49,619 nucleotides of DNA from Flavipsychrobacter sp. (GTDB taxonomy: Bacteria; Bacteroidota; Bacteroidia; Chitinophagales; Chitinophagaceae): contig JANINW010000036.1 of assembly GCA_024508935.1 (NCBI GenBank), positions 117,482-167,100 on the forward strand. Direction: 5' to 3'. The notes below the pieces were generated by a model that did no database searches, was not told where the DNA came from, and worked only from the letters and a program-made list of their open reading frames with translations. How positions within the stretch are numbered: position 1 is the first letter of the stretch; each line of letters begins with the position of its first letter. The position numbers were made by a program, and so were the translations under genes. Shown piece by piece: positions 43,588 to 49,619 of this stretch.

Positions 43588-44412
43588 TTATTGTGCCAAG
43601 TCATCATCTTTTTTGTCATCTTCCGGCAATGTTTCATTTCCATTAACATTTGGCCCGAGATGCTCTTCTTCATTCGGGTTCCACTCTATAATGAAGTTGT
43701 TACGGCCCGTACCCATCAGTATCGTCATGAAATGCTGCTGTACCAGTTCCAGCATGGCCAGGAATGTAAAAATGGCATGAATACGGTTCTCGCATTGTGA
43801 AAAAATGTTCTCAAATGCCACACGGCCATTGGTCTTCATATAATCCAGCATAAAGACTTTCTGCCCTTCCATGCTGTAGTTATACTTTACTACTACGTGC
43901 TGCGGCTTATCATTTCGGTCTTTAAAGCGCTTCATCACCTTCTCAAAAGACTGCATCAGTTTATACATCGTTACCGTCTGTATCTCGGTACCTTCGGCAT
44001 ATTCTTCACCCAGCGCTTCCAGTTCTTTACGTATGTTACCGCGTTTCTGCATCAGCAGGCGTTCGGCTTCCATTATCACCATCTGCTCCGAAGCCTCTTT
44101 GAAACGCTTGTATTCAAGTATCTTGTCTACCAGTTCCTGGCGCGGGTCTATTTCGTTGCCATGAGCATCCAGCTCTTTACGCGGCAAAAGCATTTTGGCT
44201 TTGATGCGCATCAACGTAGATATGAACAGGATAAACTCACTGGCCAGCTCTATGTTCAGCGATTCCAGGTGATGTATATAATCAAGAAAATCTTTGGTAA
44301 GCCCATGAATGGGAATATTATAAATATCCAGTTCATCACGTTCAATGAAGAACAGGAGCAGGTCGAAAGGACCTTCAAACTGGGGTAATTTTATCTGGTA
44401 TGTTGCTGACAT
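43588..44412 (-). CDS. scpA: Segregation and condensation protein A
   Basis: This 274-residue kleisin closes the SMC-ScpB ring in chromosome condensation. The N-terminus has the family block LPQFEGPFDLLLFFIERDELDIYNIP (about 9-34). The middle is highly charged, and the C-terminus has a winged-helix-like segment (FENIFSQCENRIHAIFTFLAMLELV) followed by an acidic tail. It is the last gene of the minus-strand run gldB, DUF3078, scpA with a 55-base gap upstream. scpB is not in the window. Confidence 0.93.
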   Translation of the reverse strand: MSATYQIKLPQFEGPFDLLLFFIERDELDIYNIPIHGLTKDFLDYIHHLESLNIELASEFILFISTLMRIKAKMLLPRKELDAHGNEIDPRQELVDKILEYKRFKEASEQMVIMEAERLLMQKRGNIRKELEALGEEYAEGTEIQTVTMYKLMQSFEKVMKRFKDRNDKPQHVVVKYNYSMEGQKVFMLDYMKTNGRVAFENIFSQCENRIHAIFTFLAMLELVQQHFMTILMGTGRNNFIIEWNPNEEEHLGPNVNGNETLPEDDKKDDDLAQ

Positions 44413-44467
44413 TATATTTATTATGAGCTAAGCAGCTCCTGCATTCAAATATACACCTATAACAGGC

Positions 44468-45493
44468 TTAAAACTTATATAAAAATCCCAGTGTGAATAT
44501 CTGCTTGATCTGCCACCAGCCCAGGCTCTCCCCCGGCTCGTTTTTAGCCACTTTTTTGCCGCTTGCTTTATCCACATAGATCGACACATATGGAATATCA
44601 TTATCATAAATAAAGGTAGCACCCAGGGAAAGTGTAAAGAATTTAGACATTTTCATCAGGAACAGGTTATCCCAAAGTATATCTATGTTGCCGGGGCTAT
44701 CCTTCTTCACGATTACACCGGCACTATTTACCGTATTTTTTGCCAGGTAATTGGTATAAAGATCCAGCCTGGTTTTATAGCTGATGCTCTTTGAGATATT
44801 TGCGATATAACGACCGGAGAAATAGGCACCAAATTCAAACCTGGATGTTTTGCCGCTGTCAATACCAAAAGCACCCTTACCCGTCATAGAGGTATAGTAG
44901 GCGTCTGCAACCGTCAGCCTGGCTGCTGCGGGAGACAGGAATAAGCTCAGGTCAGTACCTTTCCTGTATTCAATACCCAATGCCAGTGTAAAGTAAGCTG
45001 GTGACAAGAATTTGGATGTAGAGAAGGTATCCCAACCCGGTACGGAATAATCAAAACCCTTGGTGAACTGCGATTTGAAGTTGAATAAGGTGGTGAGGTA
45101 GAAGTTCTTTGTCGTGTCTATACGCACACCGTATTTAGAAGTAAAGTCTATACGGTCGTCTGTTTTACGGGGCTTAAAATCGTTGGAAAATGCATAAAAA
45201 AGGCCGTAGTTCAGGTCAAGGTTATTGGTCCACACCTGCCCGTGGTACAGGCGGGTCATGTAGCCGTTAAACAGGCCATTTACGGTAAGCGAGGCTACCT
45301 CACCCCCGGCTGCCCAATTGTGCAAAAAACCTTCGTTTAGGCCAATATTCAGCGTACCACCTTTCAGCCATGCAACCGTATCCTTATTTTCCGTTTCAAA
45401 AGATTTTTTCAGGTTATCTGTATTGGCCAGTTGCGCCGAGGCGATTGTAGCAAACAATAAAACAGGAAAAAGAAGTAAAAATGATCTTTTCAT
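44468..45493 (-). CDS. DUF3078 domain outer-membrane protein
   Basis: This 341-residue protein has a signal peptide ending IASAQ (20). The DUF3078 block spans WLKGGTLNIGLNEGFLHNWAAGGE to YGLFYAFSNDFKPRKTDDRIDF (about 42-118). Many amphipathic strands follow, ending IKQIFTLGFLYKF with a terminal Phe, typical of a barrel. The function is unknown. It lies 29 bases downstream of gldB on the same strand. Confidence 0.87.
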   Translation of the reverse strand: MKRSFLLLFPVLLFATIASAQLANTDNLKKSFETENKDTVAWLKGGTLNIGLNEGFLHNWAAGGEVASLTVNGLFNGYMTRLYHGQVWTNNLDLNYGLFYAFSNDFKPRKTDDRIDFTSKYGVRIDTTKNFYLTTLFNFKSQFTKGFDYSVPGWDTFSTSKFLSPAYFTLALGIEYRKGTDLSLFLSPAAARLTVADAYYTSMTGKGAFGIDSGKTSRFEFGAYFSGRYIANISKSISYKTRLDLYTNYLAKNTVNSAGVIVKKDSPGNIDILWDNLFLMKMSKFFTLSLGATFIYDNDIPYVSIYVDKASGKKVAKNEPGESLGWWQIKQIFTLGFLYKF

Positions 45494-45522
45494 AAATAGC
45501 TGTATTATACTGTATGGCGTTA

Positions 45523-46599
45523 TTATTTAGGTTTGTATTTAGATTCCTGCAGGAAACGTTGTGGATCTGTTTTGGCTTGTACCAGCTGTTGCAAGGTCAT
45601 TTGCGGGTGCTCTTTCATATAGGCTTTTACTATCTGCAAGCCGGTAAATGTACCCACATTGCCGGGGCTGCCCGGCAAACCGGTCGATTCAGGTGCATCA
45701 CTTACATACCGCAGTATTTCCTGCCAGTTGGTACTATACAAGAAGTTTTTACTGATAAAGAAATTATAGATCAGCGCTTCGTTCTTCACGCACCATTCCT
45801 GTTGCTCTTTTGTGTAGGAAAGCAACTGCTCTTCCGGCAGGTCAGGCAGCACCTTGCTTACATAGTACATTTCTTTACCGCGCTGTATCATCATATCCAG
45901 CAGCGTTCTGTTATCCGGCTGAAAGGGCATTACATCTTCGTAGATAGCACGGAATGCAGCAACAGGTATGTTTTCAGGCTCCAGCTTTTCAGCCATATAT
46001 TCAGGTATACCTACCGATCTATAATAAGGGTAAGATGCGCCAAGGAACATATCCAACCCTATCCCCAATATATCTCCATAAGTAAAGGCACCATATTTAT
46101 TCAGCAGTGATGTTATGTAAATAACTTTAGGCTCTTTAAATGCAGGGAAATAATGCTTAGCATATTTAAAACCGCTTGCCAATTGTTCGTCCAACTCTTT
46201 TGTATCAGGAAAATGTTTATTTATAGTATCAAACAAGCCCCTGTAGTCCTTATAGGTAAGAAAGGTTCTCATGCCCTTTTGTATGCCGGGGTTGCTGTCT
46301 GAAAAATTGCCTTGTATACCAAGGCCCATTAATGTATCCAGGTAAAAATTCAGGAAATCAGGGTATTTCGTTGATAAAGCCTGCAACCCTGCACCAATAT
46401 GGTTGGTATCAATCGCTGCCAGGTCACGGTCAAACCGGCGGCTGTTCAGCTTTACTTCTACCTTGGTTACGTCCGGCTTGCTTTCGCCGCTGTTATTGCA
46501 GCTGTTTAGTGTGGCCAGCAGCAATGCTGCTATCAAAAAGCACTGTGGCAAACCTGTGGATAACTTAACAGCCCGTTGGAATGATTTGATGAACATCAA
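45523..46599 (-). CDS. gldB: GldB-like gliding motility lipoprotein
   Basis: This 358-residue lipoprotein has a lipobox ending LNSC (C34). The mature part shows the GldB pattern: SRRFDRDLAAID, LSTKYPDFLNFYLDTLMGLG, FTYGDILGIGLDMFLG and a C-terminal GPPG-like turn SPGNVGTFTGLQIVKAYM. GldB is essential for gliding in Flavobacterium, and homologues occur in non-gliding Bacteroidota. No gldC is adjacent. The presence of nadE close by (47650) recalls an arrangement seen in flavobacteria, though the orientation here differs. Confidence 0.85.
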   Translation of the reverse strand: MMFIKSFQRAVKLSTGLPQCFLIAALLLATLNSCNNSGESKPDVTKVEVKLNSRRFDRDLAAIDTNHIGAGLQALSTKYPDFLNFYLDTLMGLGIQGNFSDSNPGIQKGMRTFLTYKDYRGLFDTINKHFPDTKELDEQLASGFKYAKHYFPAFKEPKVIYITSLLNKYGAFTYGDILGIGLDMFLGASYPYYRSVGIPEYMAEKLEPENIPVAAFRAIYEDVMPFQPDNRTLLDMMIQRGKEMYYVSKVLPDLPEEQLLSYTKEQQEWCVKNEALIYNFFISKNFLYSTNWQEILRYVSDAPESTGLPGSPGNVGTFTGLQIVKAYMKEHPQMTLQQLVQAKTDPQRFLQESKYKPK

Positions 46600-46624
46600 T
46601 GAATTGGATTTACTTTTACAGCGG

Positions 46625-46632
46625 CAAAAATA
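46625..46632 (-). promoter_or_regulatory. -7 element of the gldB operon
   Basis: On the minus strand TATTTTTG matches TAnnTTTG and lies 25 bases before the gldB ATG at 46599. The -33 element was not resolved. Confidence 0.45.
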
Positions 46633-46689
46633 ATAAGCCTGCCCGAAAGGTATCTTATTTCATTTTTAAGCATTTATCAAAGAACATAT

Positions 46690-47490
46690 ATGAGGAAATT
46701 TTTCCTTGCAGCCCTTTTAGCTTTAGCATCTACACAGGTGATGGCACAGCAATATGAATACGGCACACCGGTACCGGTACGTGGCGGAGATGACCGTCCT
46801 ACCCGGTTCGGGCTGTTCATTGCTCCCAATATCTCGTGGATGAAGCCTACTTCCAACAAAAGCAATGATAAATTATACCTCATAGATGCAGGCGGCAGTA
46901 AGGTAGGTTTTAGCTGGGGCCTGATGATCGATTACTTCTTTGCCGAAAACTATGGTATCGCTACCGGTTTTTCCATCACAAGCACCGGCGGCAAGATCAA
47001 TACGCAGTTCAATCCTAACCTGGCCAATCCGCCGGCTGACACCAACCTGGTAACCAGTACCTCTTTCGATTATAAATTGCGGTTCCTCGAAGTACCTTTT
47101 GCACTAAAGCTTCGCAGCGATGAACTCGAGCCGGGCGGTACCCGCCTTTTTGGCCAGCTAGGCTTAACAGCAGCAGCCTGTATAGGCAAGAAAGCCAGCT
47201 ATGATGTCACTTATTATGATGCAGTCGGGGTATCTAGAACAGTACAAGGCGAAAATGAAAAGTTGACAGGCACCAGCATATCGCCGGTTATGCTGCAACT
47301 GAACCTGGGTGGCGGTATTGAATACCCCATCACGCAAAAACTGAGCTTTTACGCGGGCATTTTTTTCAACAATGGTTTTGTACCCGATGCCACCTTCCCA
47401 AAACAATTTGACCTGGATTATACCGGCAAATTTGACGATGGTAATGTGAGACTGAACAATGTATGTATACGCCTTGGTCTGTTCTTCTAA
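46690..47490 (+). CDS. PorT-like outer-membrane beta-barrel protein
   Basis: This 266-residue protein has a signal peptide ending QVMAQ. The body is a barrel of the PorT/OMP_b-brl_2 type: RFGLFIAPNISWMKP, VGFSWGLMIDYFFAENYGIATGFSI, LRFLEVPFALKL and the C-terminal VRLNNVCIRLGLFF with terminal Phe. PorT itself is a T9SS accessory, but this match is to the fold only. It is divergent from gldB, followed by its own terminator. Confidence 0.78.
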   Translation: MRKFFLAALLALASTQVMAQQYEYGTPVPVRGGDDRPTRFGLFIAPNISWMKPTSNKSNDKLYLIDAGGSKVGFSWGLMIDYFFAENYGIATGFSITSTGGKINTQFNPNLANPPADTNLVTSTSFDYKLRFLEVPFALKLRSDELEPGGTRLFGQLGLTAAACIGKKASYDVTYYDAVGVSRTVQGENEKLTGTSISPVMLQLNLGGGIEYPITQKLSFYAGIFFNNGFVPDATFPKQFDLDYTGKFDDGNVRLNNVCIRLGLFF

Positions 47491-47517
47491 CAATATTTTA
47501 GCCGTTTAACCAAAACC

Positions 47518-47549
47518 AGCCCGTACTTTTTGTGCGGGCTTAATTTTTA
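47518..47549 (+). terminator. Terminator of the PorT-like gene
   Basis: AGCCCGTAC (47518-47526) pairs with GTGCGGGCT (47532-47540) with one T-G pair, followed by TAATTTTTA. Confidence 0.85.
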
Positions 47550-47637
47550 TAACTTATTTCACACCCGGTTGAAGAACTTTGTACTGTAGGATGGGTTAGA
47601 TTCATAGTGTACCATTAAAACTATAATGCCTAACGGC

Positions 47638-47645
47638 TAAATTTG
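47638..47645 (+). promoter_or_regulatory. -7 element of nadE
   Basis: TAAATTTG matches TAnnTTTG and ends five bases before the ATG at 47650, so the transcript would be nearly leaderless. The -33 element is weak. Confidence 0.4.
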
Positions 47646-47649
47646 AGTC

Positions 47650-49332
47650 ATGAAGATTTTTATTGCACAGCAGAATTATCATATCGGCAATTTTGAGGCA
47701 AACACAGCTAAGATCATTTCAGCTATACGCGAAGCTAAAAAGCAGGGCGGCGAACTCATTGTTTTTTCTGAGTTGGCTGTATGTGGTTATCCACCGCGTG
47801 ATTTTCTAGAGTTCAACGATTTTATAGAACAAAGCCAGGCCGCTATAGATAAAATAAAAGCTGAAGCAGATACCATAGGTGTGTTGGTAGGTGCGCCGTC
47901 ACGCAACCCCAAACCGGAAGGAAAAGACCTGTTCAACAGTGCATACTTATTATACGAACAAGAGGTAAAAGGTATTGCCCACAAAACCCTGCTGCCCAAC
48001 TACGATATATTTGACGAATACCGGTATTTCGAACCTGCCTATGAATGGAATGTGATGGAGTTTAAAGGTATACGTATGGCGGTTACTATTTGTGAAGACA
48101 TCTGGGATATGAGCCCTAACCCGTTGTACCGGATACAGCCCATGGACAAACTGATGGAGCAAATGCCAAATGTAATGATCAACCTGAGTGCATCCCCATT
48201 CGATTATGTACATGCAGACGGTCGCATTAGTATAGTAAAACAAAACGCTGCCAAATACAACCTGCCGGTTATCTATTGCAATACAGTAGGCTCACAAACC
48301 GAGATCATATTTGACGGTGGTTCATTGGCTATGAACCGCAACCAGGACCTGATCGTTGAAATGCCTTATTTCGAAGAGGCTTTAGTAGCAGTCAATTTGC
48401 GGGTTGACGGTAGCTTTGATGAACTTCCGGTAAGACATGCGGCACAAGTACCACTGGCACAGCTTATGCCCGACGAATTGGACGACAACCTGGGTATTGC
48501 TAATATCCACCGGGCCATTATTACCAGCATCCGCGATTACTTTAGCAAAATGGGCTTTACCAAAGCAATTGTTGCATCATCGGGTGGTATAGACAGCGCT
48601 GTGGTTTTAGCTCTTGCCTGCGAAGCATTAGGTCCGCAAAATGTGAGGGCGCTGCTAATGCCCTCGCAATATTCCAGTACGCATTCCGTATCAGATGCAG
48701 AACGCCTATCTAAGAACTTAGGTAGCCCATACGATATCATAGCTATTGAAGATATTTTCAAAACATTTGAAAGTTCATTAGATCCTGTTTTTAAAGGACT
48801 GCCGTTTAATGTGGCAGAAGAGAACCTTCAATCGCGCATAAGAGGCGCACTGGTTATGGCTTTGGCCAATAAGTTCAATTGTATTTTGCTGAATACGTCA
48901 AACAAAAGTGAACTGGCTACCGGCTATGGCACACTATACGGCGATATGGCCGGCGGCCTTGGAGTATTGGGCGACCTTTATAAAATGCAGGTATATGCAC
49001 TGGCACGCTATATAAACCGAACTGTTGAAATTATTCCGCTGAACATCATCAACAAAGCGCCTTCGGCCGAATTAAGACCCGGCCAAAAAGATAGTGACAG
49101 CCTGCCCGACTACTATACACTCGACCCAATACTTTATCAATACATAGAGCGCCGCAGGGGACCAAAGGAAATAATAGCTATGGGCTACGATGCAGCATTG
49201 GTTGCACGTGTACTGAAAATGGTAAACACCAATGAATATAAACGCAACCAATTCTGTCCCATTATACGGGTATCCCCTAAAGCATTTGGTATAGGAAGGC
49301 GCGTACCTATTGTAGGCAAGTATCTTTCCTAA
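47650..49332 (+). CDS. nadE: Glutamine-dependent NAD+ synthetase
   Basis: This 560-residue enzyme makes NAD from deamido-NAD, ATP and glutamine. The N-terminal nitrilase-type amidase has the triad E41 (FSELAV), K112 (HKTLLPN) and C148 (TICEDIWD). The C-terminal ammonia-dependent synthetase has the pyrophosphate loop SGGIDS (311-316), NTSNKSELATGYGTLYGD, and ends in the IGRRVPIVGKYLS helix typical of the form. The length is normal for the two-domain type. It stands alone on the plus strand. Confidence 0.97.
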   Translation: MKIFIAQQNYHIGNFEANTAKIISAIREAKKQGGELIVFSELAVCGYPPRDFLEFNDFIEQSQAAIDKIKAEADTIGVLVGAPSRNPKPEGKDLFNSAYLLYEQEVKGIAHKTLLPNYDIFDEYRYFEPAYEWNVMEFKGIRMAVTICEDIWDMSPNPLYRIQPMDKLMEQMPNVMINLSASPFDYVHADGRISIVKQNAAKYNLPVIYCNTVGSQTEIIFDGGSLAMNRNQDLIVEMPYFEEALVAVNLRVDGSFDELPVRHAAQVPLAQLMPDELDDNLGIANIHRAIITSIRDYFSKMGFTKAIVASSGGIDSAVVLALACEALGPQNVRALLMPSQYSSTHSVSDAERLSKNLGSPYDIIAIEDIFKTFESSLDPVFKGLPFNVAEENLQSRIRGALVMALANKFNCILLNTSNKSELATGYGTLYGDMAGGLGVLGDLYKMQVYALARYINRTVEIIPLNIINKAPSAELRPGQKDSDSLPDYYTLDPILYQYIERRRGPKEIIAMGYDAALVARVLKMVNTNEYKRNQFCPIIRVSPKAFGIGRRVPIVGKYLS

Positions 49333-49338
49333 AACAAC

Positions 49339-49358
49339 AACCCCGCTTACGCGGGGTT
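49339..49358. terminator. Hairpin after nadE, possibly shared with the right-edge gene
   Basis: AACCCCGC and GCGGGGTT form an 8-bp stem with a TTAC loop, 7 bases after the nadE stop. The T-tract is short in both directions, slightly better on the minus strand (GTTGTTTT). Confidence 0.65.
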
Positions 49359-49411
49359 GGGTAAATATCTATATGTATGTATTTGTTTGCTTGCCTGTTT
49401 TGTTTTGCCTC

Positions 49412-49619
49412 TTATAATTGTGTAGCTGTATACACTACATCTACTGAATAGTTACCTGCAGGGTATGCAAAACCCGGTGTAGCCTGGTATTGTACAGAGA
49501 AGGTCTGGTTGCCGCCACGGGTACCGTTGGTGATCAGGCTCTGGTTAGTTGCTGTGATATCACCGCTGCTGCTGTAGTACCGCCTGTACCGTTAGCACTC
49601 ACTTTCACATCCAGTACAC
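49412..49619 (-). pseudogene. C-terminal part of an exported beta-rich protein with an apparent frameshift (partial)
   Basis: On the minus strand a frame ending at TAA (49412-49414) reads GGNQTFSVQYQATPGFAYPA and ends VYTATQL, resembling the C-terminal strands of fimbria/adhesin-like Bacteroidota proteins. In that frame a stop appears upstream near 49593-49595, but another frame there reads VLDVKVSANGTGGTT, which fits the same beta-rich style. A single missing base in the GCAGCAGC stretch around 49563-49575 would join them. It could be a sequencing error near a contig end or a true mutation. Confidence 0.5.

Noticed and set aside
1-49619. CRISPR arrays, insertion sequences, prophage, integrase or toxin-antitoxin modules
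   Set aside because: No regularly spaced repeats, transposase-like motifs or flanking inverted repeats were seen; the only notable direct repeat is the two-copy 18-mer at 25037-25072.

Overview
The window looks like chromosomal DNA of a Bacteroidota member, most likely Chitinophagales/Chitinophagaceae (inference). The evidence is two secreted proteins with C-terminal type IX secretion (T9SS type A) sorting domains, a GldB-type gliding lipoprotein, a LytTR/propeller two-component pair, DUF4421, DUF3078, DUF4349 and DUF6263 proteins, and a zinc-free type B L31. Several genes are also preceded by the Bacteroidota -33/-7 promoter pattern (TTTG-N19-21-TAnnTTTG). Base composition is moderate and even. 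I see no phage, insertion sequence, integrase, CRISPR array or toxin cassette, so this reads as ordinary core genome plus lineage-specific envelope genes.

Layout. 1-5.0 kb: two glycosyltransferases, an FtsE-type ATPase and a secreted M43 metalloprotease. 5.2-8.7 kb: tRNA-Leu and tRNA-Gly (minus), then ccmB, ccmC, a ccmD-like gene and glutamate dehydrogenase (plus). 8.7-11.5 kb: an outer-membrane barrel, a DUF922-like HExxH protein and an AIM24/TIGR00266 protein. 11.5-15.1 kb: pyruvate dehydrogenase E2 and dnaX (minus). 15.3-19.3 kb: small envelope proteins (EGF-like lipoprotein, Pmp3-like, DUF4349, a T9SS cargo, an Lmo0937-like miniprotein, a 40-residue lipoprotein, a predicted barrel). 19.3-25.7 kb: an MCE (MlaD-type) protein, a thioredoxin-fold protein, three paralogous barrel proteins interleaved with a thioesterase and a DUF1569 protein, a conserved small protein plus metallo-beta-lactamase hydrolase pair, and a TlpA-type thioredoxin. 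25.7-28.4 kb: rpmE2, a GlmU-like protein, tpiA, tRNA-Glu and tRNA-Arg. 28.5-36.6 kb: a LytTR regulator and its propeller histidine kinase, converging on an ABC ATPase plus an unusual ABC-2 permease/M1 peptidase fusion. 36.7-42.5 kb: DUF4421, AsmA-like, a small membrane protein, trmN6, tsaD. 42.6-49.6 kb: DUF6263 lipoprotein, scpA, DUF3078, gldB, an outer-membrane barrel, nadE, and a truncated gene with an apparent frameshift at the right edge.

The genes fall into short operons, often joined by ATGA overlaps. Most convergent pairs are separated by one symmetric terminator hairpin usable on both strands. The functional themes are envelope biogenesis and secretion, cytochrome c maturation, translation/tRNA modification and central metabolism. 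No clearly novel defence or mobile system is visible. The best candidates for a second look are the permease/M1 fusion with its altered substrate motif, the three barrel paralogues, the ccmBCD block without ccmA/E/F, a perfect 18-bp tandem duplication in front of the TlpA gene, and the frameshift at the right end.
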